Shown here in pieces: positions 23,539 through 34,438 of a DNA stretch of 64,000 nt (positions within the stretch are counted from its first letter, which is position 1; every line of letters begins with the position of its first letter). Position numbers and translations under genes: made by a program. The notes beneath the pieces were generated by a model that saw nothing but the letters and a program-made list of their open reading frames with translations, was not told the DNA's origin and searched no databases. Source of the stretch: Sorghum bicolor. Taxonomy: Eukaryota; Streptophyta; Magnoliopsida; Poales; Poaceae. The DNA lies in assembly GCF_000003195.3 (NCBI RefSeq), contig NC_012870.2, positions 37,354,377-37,418,376 of the forward strand, read 5' to 3'.

Positions 23539-24773
23539 TGTTGACGGTTCTTAAGTATCAATTTTAATTATCAAATAAACATGAGAAAGGACCAATATGC
23601 AACCATCACCTAGAATTAGGGTTTCATCTGACAGATTTCCACGAGTTTTGTTGTTTATCTATTTCTGCAGGGGGTTATCAGGAAATAAGGAAGAAAGGCC
23701 CACATGTCGGGATTACATAGAGATATCAACGCACCGCGTAATTTTACATCATCTAGAAGACTCCAGAAGCCACGAGACCGAAGCGGAGGCGAAGCTGGGC
23801 CAGGCCCAGGGCGCCCGCCCTGGTAGCCTGGGCGCCCGCCCCCCTGCTGGAGTCAATTTAGGACTTCTTGGCTCGGGATATTCCACCGACCTATTGGATC
23901 AAGAAAAACATAGTACCACCTCGGCTATCGACCCAAAAACGCATAGAAGGGGAGGACTATATAAGCGAGGCTCCCCTGGCCCCTGGAAGACATGAAGAAA
24001 TTATCATAGAGACTGAGGGGTGCCCTCGAAGGAAAACCTCTTCTCTAATTAATATTTCTTTTTAGGCTTAGCAATCAATGTAAGGTAGAAATAGATCTTC
24101 TAGTTTCTACTAGATTGAGAGAGATAGAGTGGAGGTGTAGAGTGGAGGAAGCCCGGCCTGTCGGTGTCTACTCCAAGCTTGTACCTGCGGGATCAAGTTC
24201 TCCTAACCCGAAGCTTGCTCCTAGGATTCTTCAGTAATTCGACTTCTAAATTCTAGTAAGTTCTTGTTTTATTGTTCTTATGGTTTATGAGTATACTTTA
24301 ATCTCTTCGCGTAGAGTTTAGAGTAATCATTGCTGGCGTAAACGTGGTGTTTAGGCTGGGGTACTCATAGATATTCCCTGACTAGCTGGACCGTGGTAGT
24401 AGTGAGGAACGTGAGATTTCCGAGCTACCTTTGTAGATCACATCTCGTTAGCAGGAAGGATAGGGTTTATAGGTGCGGGTTGAACATCCTTTGTGGTGTC
24501 TAGATACCGTTAGCCTCCCCATTAGAACAGTAGATCATCCTTACCAAGGTTAGAAGGAGACTACGGTTGCAATCTTCTCTATTTATCACTCACATCGAAA
24601 GACATTCTTTGTGCCTAAAGGGATAGTAGCAATAGATTTGGTTAGTCAGATGCACCCTTTCTCCCAGTGGTAAAAATATAAATACGATACTCTGGAAAAC
24701 CTCCCGGGTGAAATGCTCACCGATATCCGTGCGCTTGCGGATCATTTCCTTATTGCGTTACCAAATATCAACA
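23539..24773 (+). repeat. N1 5' LTR
   Basis: 1235 bp, TGTTGACGGTTC to AATATCAACA. It differs from the 3' LTR by about 17 substitutions and a 21-bp indel, so it is older than T1 and T4. Related LTRs are at 46877 (+), 62809 (+), 43764-45427 (-) and 48242-48743 (-). Confidence 0.93.
23697..23965 (+). promoter_or_regulatory. U3 promoter module of the N1 5' LTR
   Basis: A GGCCCACATG site (site II/TCP-like) begins at 23697, two GGGCGCCCGCC boxes lie 21 bp apart (from 23809 and 23830), and a TATA box CTATATAAG is at 23957-23965. The same order recurs in the N2, N3 and N6 LTRs. Promoter function is inferred from motif order. Confidence 0.55.
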
Positions 24774-24781
24774 AGCATTTC

Positions 24782-24799
24782 TGGCGCCGTTGCCGGGGA
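24782..24799 (+). other. N1 primer-binding site (tRNA-Asp type)
   Basis: TGGCGCCGTTGCCGGGGA, 8 bp after the LTR, complements the 3' end of plant tRNA-Asp. This primer is usual in Athila and related elements. Confidence 0.85.
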
Positions 24800-24892
24800 G
24801 AAAGACGGTTTGCTGAGATAACTTTGAGTCTTGCTATTATCTTGTATTATACTTTTATACTTTTATTCTTTTATCTTTTTATTTTTATCTTT

Positions 24893-25636
24893 ATGGATAA
24901 CTCAAATTCCATAACTATTATTAAATTCTTTGCACCTTCGGAGACCAGCCATAGACCATGGGAGTCAACACGTCCTGCCCCTAATTATGATCTGTGTCCG
25001 GAGTTGATTGCAATAGGTCAAAACCAACCCTTTTCTATAGCCGAGGTCCTATCTTTTAATCAAGAAGATAATGCACTTTTAGCTACACCTAGGGAATCTG
25101 TTAATCTTTCTATAAATTCTGGTTTAGACCTAGCCTTGCAAGACCATGTTTTTCTTAGATATTTTCACATTGGTCTTAATCATATAACCTTTGGTAGAGT
25201 CCTTCTTTCTTTATCAGTTAGTAACGGAAGGTATGTCTTCATTCGTGGACATCCTTCTTGTACTAGTCTTCATAGAAAAATCATAGAGATAGAGAAGGAA
25301 TCATCTCCCATACAAGGAGAGGAAGTTTCAATAGCCGATTTCCAAATTTTCCAATCCCATGATTCGGCTATCCAACCCATCCTTGAGCCTAATAATCTCT
25401 GCTATGCTCTTTCTCTTGAACCTCCCGATAATCCTATGAATCTCTCTAGACATCCCATGCATAAGGAGGATCGAGAAGAGCAACATCAATGGCTAGAGGG
25501 CATTAAGAATTCATGTGCTATCACCACATTTGAGATCTCCAACCCTCTCTTCTTTTCTATTTATAAAAACTTTAAAAGAGCGGTTGTCGATGCATATGTT
25601 TATAATAAATATTGCAGATCTCGTCGAGTTAATTGA
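24893..25636 (+). CDS. N1 ORF1: unrecognised retroelement protein
   Basis: 247 codons from ATG 24893 (MDNSNSITIIKFFAPSE) to TGA 25636; the frame is open further upstream but through AT-rich leader. I do not recognise the N-terminal 200 residues. The C-terminal block ITTFEISNPLFFSIYKNF and the following VVDAYVYNKYCRS recur almost unchanged in N2 (32330-32438), where the upstream protein is unrelated. It occupies the gag position but has no zinc knuckle. It could be a reshuffled Gag N-terminal region or a captured gene. Confidence 0.55.
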   Translation: MDNSNSITIIKFFAPSETSHRPWESTRPAPNYDLCPELIAIGQNQPFSIAEVLSFNQEDNALLATPRESVNLSINSGLDLALQDHVFLRYFHIGLNHITFGRVLLSLSVSNGRYVFIRGHPSCTSLHRKIIEIEKESSPIQGEEVSIADFQIFQSHDSAIQPILEPNNLCYALSLEPPDNPMNLSRHPMHKEDREEQHQWLEGIKNSCAITTFEISNPLFFSIYKNFKRAVVDAYVYNKYCRSRRVN

Positions 25637-26949
25637 TGGTTTCCCAAGGACAAGCTTAGTGTCCTAAAACAAGCACTTATCAGATTGTAACATGAACTTC
25701 TAATTACTTGCAACATTACCTTGTGTATTGAGCATATAAAGATAATTGTAGAAATATTCCTTCGGGTATTCTTGTCACTAACCTTTCTAGGATTGGAGCA
25801 AGAAGACCGGATGAATGACAAGCGCAAGGTATGCCCAACCAATCAACATGCAACATTGAATTAAATTCATCCAATCTTGAATTTTGCAAAATTCAAGCTT
25901 AGGGGAGTACTTCACATAAAAACATCCTTTGCCATGTTGCTATGTTGGTTGTCCTTACCTTTGAGACATGCTCAATTTGTTAAATACTAATCACACTACT
26001 TCATCTCCACTTAAGTAGATCTCTATAAATGCCATCACGCTACCTTTGTTTATCCTAGTAAGTGTTAGTTTGGAAGTACTGCACATACTTCTATTGGCTT
26101 TTAAATTAAGCATGGTGCTTAGGTTAAACAGCCTTCCTTAATCTGATTAGACATGGAGTCTAGTTCGGTTATCGAACTAAAAATTGCTTGTATAGACATT
26201 GGTATATTTTGTGGGACTAACCCCTGCAGGAAAACTTTCAATATCAACTTGGGAAGTCCTGAGATAAACTCACATTGGAGATGAAGAAAGTGACACATGA
26301 AGTTTAACAATTTGCACAAGAAAGATGTAGCTCATAAGAGATGATCCATGGAGGGAGCCACAAACACGATGCACAACCGCTAGAAAGGAAAGCTTCTACA
26401 AGGTGATACTGTACCATCACTCTTCAAAGGTAACATCTTAAGGTACTTGACTATCCTTTTATAAGTTTCTCCTTGGTTCTGGCGTTCACATAAATAAAGA
26501 GACAAACATGTATGATTTATAACTCTAAATTAACCAACCTAACTGATTCAACATGTTTAGTCCCTTAATCTTTGTTCTTAGTACTACCTTCGTAATCCCA
26601 CGCTCCTAAACATATAAGCTAATATGTTGCACATTCAATCTTTGGAAGATAAAAAAAATAGATAGATTATCTTTCCACTAGGTTGAGCCATCTGATCTAA
26701 CAAATGTTTTAAATGCTACACTCATGATCCATCAACTTTGTCTTGCTCACTATGCTTAAGGTTAGAAAAGAACAAATACACTTTTGGTTCTGTTGGTGTT
26801 TTCCACCAACAGAGCCCATGCACTTGATCTCTGCCTTGTCTCTATGAGCAGGACACATTTTGAGAAACGTGAAGGTGTTTTACAACTCCCAGATTCCATT
26901 AAGTGAAGAACCAGGATCTACGAGCACAAACACAATGGAGATCAGACAC
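25637..26949 (+). other. N1 internal non-coding region
   Basis: AT-rich, with no supported ORF. It is collinear with N2 32490-33840, including the line TCCATGGAGGG(A/T)GCCACAAACAC, so it is family sequence, not random flank. Confidence 0.6.
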
Positions 26950-27902
26950 TTAGTTTCCCAAAGGAAATATTAAAGAACCTCTGTGTCCAAGTTGGTACCT
27001 TGTACGCTCCAGCAAACTTCGTGGTGGTAGAGACTGGTACTGAGGAGAGGGCACCCATCATCTTACGGAGGCCATTCCTAAACACCAGAGCTGTCATCTA
27101 CGCTAATGATGCCAAGATCAGTCTCTACATCAAGGGGAAGAAGGAGACTTTTCTTCAAGAACAAGACTACATAAACTTCAGAGCAATCCCGACATGAACC
27201 AAGGAAGAGGACCAACAGGAGGAACAGGAACAAACAAATGTGGACCGAGTCAGCTAAGATGGTCACTGCAGCTCAAGGAGGTCAAGATCGTCGACTCAAG
27301 TCACCTTTCTTGATCAAGAAGGACGACCCTGGTGTTCCAATCATCGAGTGCACAACCAATAGATACTCTTTTTAGAAAACACTCTACGACACCGGATCTA
27401 ACGTCAACATAATGGCCGCAGTCACTTATCAGCTCCTGCATGGAACCATGCCCCTACAACCAATATATATTTAGCTCCAGATGATTTTCAGAACATTGAT
27501 ATGGGAGAAGACGAGTACGATCCACCCATCATCCTTGGAAGACCATTCCTCAACACTATCCAAGTTATCATCTACATTGGAACCGGAGAAGTCCACGTGT
27601 ATTTCCCCTCTGAGAAGGTACGCCATTACTTTAATGATTCTAACTATATAGTTGAAGATTCTAAGCAGGTCAGGACAAGAAGAAGACGACGCAACCGCAA
27701 CCAGAGGAGGCAAATCATCAAGGACGGATGGGCAGACTACGAAGGAAAAGTTGTAAGGTCAGAAGACGTTGAGTTTAAACAGAATTATCCAGAGGAGACC
27801 GAAGCACCAAGTCAGGTGTGGAAAAGGAAGATAACTATACATGAAGAGGAGGCGCTACCGGAAGTACGGACTACGCCACCCAACGAACCTCAGGATAATT
27901 GA
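26950..27902 (+). pseudogene. N1 remnant of two tandem protease-like domains
   Basis: The first part (26950-27197) matches only the C-terminal half of the first protease domain of N5, ending in APIILRRPFLNT; its active-site region is deleted. The second part has DTGSNVNIMA with Asp codon 27388, then after frame breaks PPIILGRPFLNT and a basic tail (RTRRRRRNRNQRRQ) to 27902. Stops and frameshifts make it non-functional. N5 (50588-52372) shows the full arrangement. Confidence 0.75.
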
Positions 27903-30296
27903 GAAGGAGGAGAGTCCCGTTCGGAGGACTTAAAAACACCGAACGCCTTGCCAAGAGGTAAACTTGGTAGTTATCCTTTCCCTTTCAATTATTTCAAGTA
28001 GTTCACTTAGTTAATTAAGTTCTAAACAGAAAGTAAAAATGTGAAAAATAGTAAGCCCCATGTGAGGATACGAGTGGCATAAAACCCATAAGTACATTCA
28101 CTGTGGTGGCATAAAAATAAAACAAAAATATTTTTCTGCTTTATAAAATAAAAATATAAAAACAGGGAGTAATAATTATTAAGGAGTCTCAACATGATAA
28201 AGGCTAGATATTTATGCTAACACTTAATTAGTTCCACAAGCTTTGTTGTCTATTTGAGCTCCACAGAATCTAAGAATCAAGAAGACTGGCAGACGGAGGA
28301 TATTCTAATCGCTGTCACAATGCTGCTGACTTTCAAATACACCTCTGCCACCTGCTAGCTACATCAAGAGAAATTACGTCAAAATTCAGCTTGGGGGAGA
28401 GCACCCCATTTATCTCGATAAGTATTTCTATCTATCTATCTCTATACTTATATTCTTTTAGAATATAAATATACATAACTATGAAAAACCAAATAAAGAT
28501 TTTATGCTTATATATATATGTCTTTTGCTTAGTGTGTTTAATAAATAAATAAAGTGGCTATGCTAATCTGTATCTAAATAAAACTCAAGCATGGAAATGA
28601 TGAATAGTTGCTCTGCCTAATTTGCACATTTTAAGTTCTCTCTCAAGTTTAGACATAACTGTTATAATTTAAAGCTTGCTCTAGACCTAAACTTGTGGGA
28701 TGAAAACTTGATATGGGAAGGTTGAGCTGCTGTTTATCTGTTTCTAGAGATGCTAGAATTCTGGAGAATTTTATCTTTGGAAATCTTTAAAATGTTGCAT
28801 GATGAGTTCCTATATGATGAGAGTTTAAATTCCTACCACAGCCATATATACATGCTTGCTAGACTTCGAGCCACACAATTACTTTTTACTGCTTATGAGC
28901 ATTGAGTGTGGTCAAGCTGTGTAGACCCTTAGGAGCTTCTCATGTGGTTAAATCAAGATTCACTTGCACGTTCACTCACACATGCTACTTCTACTCCGGA
29001 AGTACCATCCACATATATCCATACATTTCCATCTTCAGAATCACCCAAAAATATTCTACTCCTAATCCGGGAGAGAATAGCCAAAAATAATTTTGTTCTT
29101 CCTTGTGTAATAAATGCCTCAAGATCAATAAAGAGTATTATTATTATGTCTTGTGTGTCTCTACTTTATTTTTGTGCAAGAAAGCAGAAAACAAGTATGG
29201 GGGAGATCCCTCGACATGCTAAACACACTCCGACTACACCACTCCATGATTCAGGTACACACTCTACACACTTTACTCTACACATATATATATATTAGAT
29301 TATGCAGAATATTGTTCCCGACATGATAAAATAAAAAGATTAAAATATTTCTAATCATGATTAATCTCAATCTGTGATATTTCCTGAAAACTTGCAATTA
29401 GTATAAAATCATTTTTTAAAACCCTGTGTTACTTAAGTCAAGATGGAATATGTGATGGTAGAGTATGAGTTTCTTATTCTTGATATCATTGTTGCTTGGA
29501 GAATTTATTTCAAAATGTTCAAATTCCTAGCTACCATCCTCAGTGTTTTATATGCCTGATAAAACTGAAATATTAAATATGATTATAAAAGCTATCTGCT
29601 CTGTATTGAGTTTGTTCAAAATGAGTTAGACCCTTGTTGAGAGAATTATCATGCTCCTAAGATCAAGACATTATTTCAGTAAGATTCACTCTTCCGAAGT
29701 ATTATTGCATTAGAGGCATGGGCTATGCAAAAATAGAAGATATTTCGAGGAAATAAAAAGGAGCAAGTGCTCGACAACCTCGCAGAAAAAAATGGACAAG
29801 TGTCCGGAAGTAGAATTAGGGGTACCTCGGTATCCACTTAAAAAAAATGACAGCCCATGGTCCCTCTAATAAGCAATATGCCAGCAAGAGTTGATAAAGT
29901 TTTTAATTTCCAAAGTCTTTGATCTAAGAGTATGACATTTCTCTCCTCGGATCCCGTTTTGATCAGGCAATAAATCCAAAGTAAGTATGCTTGAGAATTT
30001 TTGCAAAATAAAACAGCCTCAGTGAGATATATATAAAAGATAATGAGTGATCTGAGAGAACCTATGAGGATCAAAAAGGTATGCTAACTTTCTTTCAAAA
30101 ATATACAAAAACTCCAAGTGACAGGATTGAAAAGAAAGAATCTTTACACTTAACCATACACATCCCTGACTATAGTACACAGTGGAATTTTTAACACCCT
30201 GCAATTATAAAGAGAATATTTTAAATGTTAACCCCAGATATTATTCTTAACCATCCTTTTCTCGAGGACGAGTAAAAGCCTATGTATGGGGGTATT
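27903..30296 (+). other. N1 3' internal non-coding region
   Basis: 2.4 kb without a supported gene. It begins near the AAGCCCCATGTGAG block and includes AGCTTGGGGGAGAGCACCCC near 28390 and a TCTATC run near 28425. Homologous stretches are N2 (43473-43763 and 45428-46876), N5 (52600-54558) and, inverted, N4 (48744-50600). Confidence 0.7.
30256..30296 (+). other. N1 pre-PPT hairpin and polypurine tract
   Basis: CTTTT-CTCG (30256-30264), loop AGGA, CGAG-T-AAAAG (30269-30278) forms a hairpin with one bulged T. TATGGGGGTATT then leads into the 3' LTR at 30297. Confidence 0.65.
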
Positions 30297-31510
30297 TGTT
30301 GACGGTTCTTAAGTATCAATTTTAATTATCAAATAAACATGAGAAAGGACCAATATGCAACCATCACCTAGAATTAGGGTTTGATCTGACAGAATTCCAC
30401 GAGTTTTGTTGTTTATATATTTCTGCAGGGGGTTATCAGGAAATAAGGAAGAAAGGCCCACATGTCGGGATTACATAGAGATATCAACGCACCGCGTAAT
30501 TTTACATCATCTAGAAGACTCCAGAAGCCACGAGACCGAAGCGGAGGCGAAGCTGGGCCAGGCCCAGGGCGCCCGCCCCCGTGCTGGAGTCAATTCAGGA
30601 CTCCTTCACTCGGGATATTCCACCGACCTATTGGATCAAGAAAAACATAGTACCACCTCGGCTATCGACCCAAAAACGCATAGAAGGGGAGGACTATATA
30701 AGCGAGGCTCCCCTGGCCCCTGGAAGACATGAAGAAATTATCATAGAGACTGAGGGGTGCCCTCGAAGGAAAACCTCTTCTCTAATTAATATTTCTTTTT
30801 AGGCTTAGCAATCAATGTAAGGTAGAAATAGATCTTCTAGTTTCTACTAGATTGAGAGAGATAGAGTGCAGGTGTAGAGTGGAGGAAGCCCGGCCTGTCG
30901 GTGTCTACTCCAAGCTTGTACCTGCGGGATCAAGTTCTCCTAACCCGAAGCTTGCTCCTAGGATTCTTCAGTAATTCGACTTCTAAATTCTAGTAAGTTC
31001 TTGTTTTATTGTTCTTATGGTTTATGAGTTTACTTTAATCTCTTCGCGTAGAGTTTAGAGTAATCATTGCTGGCATAAACGTGGTGTTTAGGCTGGGATA
31101 CTCATAGATATTCCCTGACTAGCTGGACCGTGGTAGTAGTGAGGAACGTGACATTTCCGAGCTACCTTTGTAGATCACATCTCGTTAGCAGGAAGGATAG
31201 GGTTTATAGGTGCGGGTTGAACATCCTTTGTGGTGTCTAGATTCCGTTAGCCTCCCCATTAGAACAATAGATCATCCTTACCAAGGTTAGAAGGAGACTA
31301 CGGTTGCAGTCTTCTCTATTTATCACTCACATCGAAAGACATTCTTTGTGCCTAAAGGGATAGTAGCAATAGATTTGGTTAGTCAGATGCACCCTTTCTC
31401 CCAGTGGTAAAAATATAAATACGATACTCTGGAAAACCTCCCGGGTGAAATGCTCACCGATATCCGTGCGCTTGCGGATCATTTCCTTGTTGCGTTACCA
31501 AATATCAACA
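30297..31510 (+). repeat. N1 3' LTR
   Basis: 1214 bp, TGTTGACGGTTC to AATATCAACA, with TATA box CTATATAAG at 30694-30702. It is 21 bp shorter than the 5' LTR because one GGGCGCCCGCC box with its spacer is absent. Confidence 0.93.
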
Positions 31511-31515
31511 TTCCC
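31511..31515 (+). repeat. N1 target-site duplication, right copy
   Basis: TTCCC, identical to 23534-23538. The T3 LTR continues at 31516. Confidence 0.93.
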
Positions 31516-31793
31516 CAACACCCCAGGTTATGCAAGTGATGATGCTTGGAATGAGGACTACCGTTATGTGTACTAGGTTTGGAGTCAACCAGTCAACAGC
31601 GTCCCTGTGTGGAGCTTCCATCGAGAGCGTTGTTTACATCTTGTTATCATTTATGTATAAGACTATGTGATTTATTATGTTCCGCTATGTAATAAACACT
31701 GCAATGGTACATCTACTTATGTGTGGGACTATTCCTAGGGCACACATGAGTCTTTTATGCATCCTATTTTGTTCTTAAAATATGGGTGTGACA
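31516..31793 (+). repeat. T3 3' LTR, right part
   Basis: Ends in GGGTGTGACA at 31793, the inverted partner of the TGTAACACCC start at 21018. Beyond it lies N2 internal sequence, so T3 inserted into N2; the expected duplication here is GCTAT, with its partner left of the window. Confidence 0.82.
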
Positions 31794-32438
31794 GCTATCG
31801 ATCCTAACCCATCAATACCCCAAAATTCTCTAAGGGAGGAAGGAATTCCAACCTTAAATTTTTCAGATGCTGATGGTTTAGACTTCTGGTTCCATAAGAG
31901 ACCTTCAAGCAGGGATAATTCAAATCCTTGCAATAATGGTTCTCCTAGAGAATGTCCTGGTTCCTGTTATGAAGAAGTCGAGGATGACATATCAAGTGAA
32001 GGAGAGCTAAGCCATATAGAAAATTCTAACACCTCCCCTTTCCTGATCACAAGTTCTAAATGGCTAGAATGTGTAGAATGGATGGATAAGGAAGAAGCCT
32101 TAATGGATTCTGACTTTGGCTCAATTTCAAATGGTGAGTTCTTGACTCCCTTTGAAGATGAGATTCATCCAACTATAGAAGAGGACATAGGTGAGACCAA
32201 TCCAGGAGAAACTCCAAACATTCAGATTGGAGATGAAGATAACATTAATGAGCATGGAATGTATTTCATAGCCACTTTGTTTACTCCATGCTCATATGCA
32301 ACATCTTCCCAATCTATTGGTCTCTCCAACATCACCACATTTGAGATATCCAACCCCCTCTTCCTTTCTATTTATAAAAACTTTAAAAGGGTGGTTGTCG
32401 ATGCATATGTCTATAATAAATATTGCAGATCTTGTTGA
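31794..32438 (+). pseudogene. N2 ORF1 fragment, 5' end cut by T3
   Basis: About 214 codons in frame from the T3 junction to TGA 32438. The body is acidic and Ser/Asn-rich (SSEGELSHIENSN, MDKEEALMDSDFGS), and the tail ITTFEISNPLFLSIYKNF plus VVDAYVYNKYCRSC is shared with N1 ORF1. An ATG at 31782 in the last bases of the T3 LTR happens to be in frame, giving an apparent 218-codon ORF that is a junction chimera. Function unrecognised; its position corresponds to the N-terminal part of a gag-like ORF. Confidence 0.6.
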
Positions 32439-34438
32439 GTTGATCTTGATATAGGTCAGCGTTGGAGGGGAAACCACTTCACCGACATAAATTGATGGTT
32501 TCCCAAGGACAAGCTTAGTGTCCTAAAATAAGCACTGATCAGATCGTAACATGAGCTTTTAATTATTTGCAACATTACCTGGTGTATTGAGCATATAAGG
32601 ATAATTGTAAAATTATTCCTTCGGGTATTCTTGTCACTAACCTTTCCAGGATTGGAGCAAGAAGATCAGATGAATGACAAGCAAGTACAAGGTATGTCCA
32701 ACCAATCATCATACAACATTGAATTAAATTCATCCAAACTTGAATTTTGCAAAATTCAAGCTTTGGGGAGTACTTTACATAAAAATATCCTTTGCCATGT
32801 TGCTATGTTGGTTGTCCCTACCTTTGAGACATGCTCAATTTGTTAAATACTAATCACACTACTTCATCTCCACTTGAGTAGATCTCTATAAATGCTCTCA
32901 TGCTACCTTTATTTGCTTTAGTATATGTCTAGATTTGGAGTAGTTTCATTTATCTCTTAAATAAGCATGGTGCTTAGTTTAGGAATGATGATCTTACTTC
33001 CAAGGGATTTTAAATTAAGTATGGTGCTTAGGTTAAAATGCCCTCCTAAATCAAATTAGACATGGTGTCTAGGTTGATTTTTGAGCCGATAATATGCTAT
33101 AGTAGATATTGGATATTTTGTTGGACTAACCCCTGCAGAAAAATTTTTAATATCGACCTGGGAAGTCCTGAGACAAACCCACATTGGAGATAAAGGAGAC
33201 ACGTGAAGTTTAACAATTTACACAAGGAAGACGTAGCTCATAAGAGATGATCCATGGAGGGTGCCACAAACACAATGCACAACCGCTAAGAAAGGAAAGC
33301 TTCCACAAGGTGATATTGTACCATCACTCTTCAAGTAAGGTAACATCTTTAGGTACTTGACTATCAGTTTTATAAGCTTCTCCTTGGTTCTAGTGTTCAC
33401 ATAAATAAAAGAGACAAACATGTATGATTTACAACTCTAGGTTAACCAACCCAATCGATTCAACGTGTTTAGTCCTTCCACCTTTGTGATCCCACACTCC
33501 TAATCATATGAGCTAAAATGTTGCATACTCAATCTTTGGAAGATATATATATATATAAAAACATAAATATAGATAGATTATCTTTCCATTAGTTGAGCGA
33601 TCTGGTCTGACAAATGTTTTAAATACTACACTCATGATCTTATTATCCATCAAATTTGTCTTGCTCCCTATGCTTAAAGATAGAGAAGAATAAATATACT
33701 TTTGGTTCTGTTGGTGTTTTCCACAAACAGGACCCATGCACTTGATCTCTACCTTGTCTCTATGAGCAGGTACACTTGGAGCAAAACATGGTGGAGTTTT
33801 ACAACTCCCAGATTCCACCAAGTGAAAGACCTGGATCTACAAGCACAAACACACTAAGCAGGATGCTACCAACACCGCACTTCGAACTGCTGGGCAAACG
33901 AAGAACATGGGTGACACCGTATCAAGAGGTGCAGACGTCAAGGTCCACACCTGAATCAAAAGACGCACCTAAAGAATGAACACGACAGCAAGTCTTGTCC
34001 AGAAGACTTAAAACAATGGACCCTTGCCGGAAGGAAAATTTGGTATTTATCAGTATTTATCTTTTCTGCATTCCTTTTCGTTTTTATTCCATCACTTGCA
34101 TTAGCATATTTACTTTTCCAGATTAGCATTAGAAAAAGAAAACAAAAATAATTGTTCGTTGCACTGCATCATAAAATAGTAAGCCCCATGTGAGTATGCT
34201 CGTGGCATAAAACCCATAAGCACATTCACTGTGGTGGCGTAAAAATAAAATAAATATATTCCTGTCCTATAAAAAATAGAAATATAAAAATAAACTTATG
34301 ATCCTACCAAAGAGAGTAATATTTATTAGAGGAAGCTCAACATGATAAAGGCAAAGAGATTTTTATGCTAACACATAACCAGTTCCACAAATCTTTGTTG
34401 TCTATTTGAGCTCCACAGAATTCAAGGATCAAAGAAGA
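32439..34438 (+). other. N2 internal region with a small ORF remnant
   Basis: Mostly non-coding, collinear with N1 25640-26950 and then 28020-28290. A frame at 33776-33979 (QNMVEFYNSQIPPSERPGS) corresponds to the stretch just before the protease remnant in N1 (near 26880), but the protease domains themselves are absent: an internal deletion relative to N5. A TA run lies at 33544-33558. Confidence 0.55.

Larger units (their letters stand above)
23539..31510 (+). mobile_element. N1: complete non-autonomous Athila-like LTR element
   Basis: LTRs 23539-24773 and 30297-31510, TG...CA ends, tRNA-Asp-type primer site, polypurine tract and a perfect TTCCC target duplication. The 5.5-kb interior has one unrecognised ORF (24893-25636), decayed protease-like remnants (26950-27902) and long non-coding stretches. 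I find no RT, RNase H or integrase motif on either strand. Protease and primer-site features suggest an Athila-related origin. It would have to move with enzymes from another element. Confidence 0.9.

Noticed and set aside
23597..23995. A 132-codon frame in the N1 LTR that recurs in N2, N3, N4 and N6 LTRs (LSGNKEERPTRR-like)
   Set aside because: It lies in U3 upstream of the TATA box, the start codon is not conserved and DNA-level LTR conservation explains the similarity.
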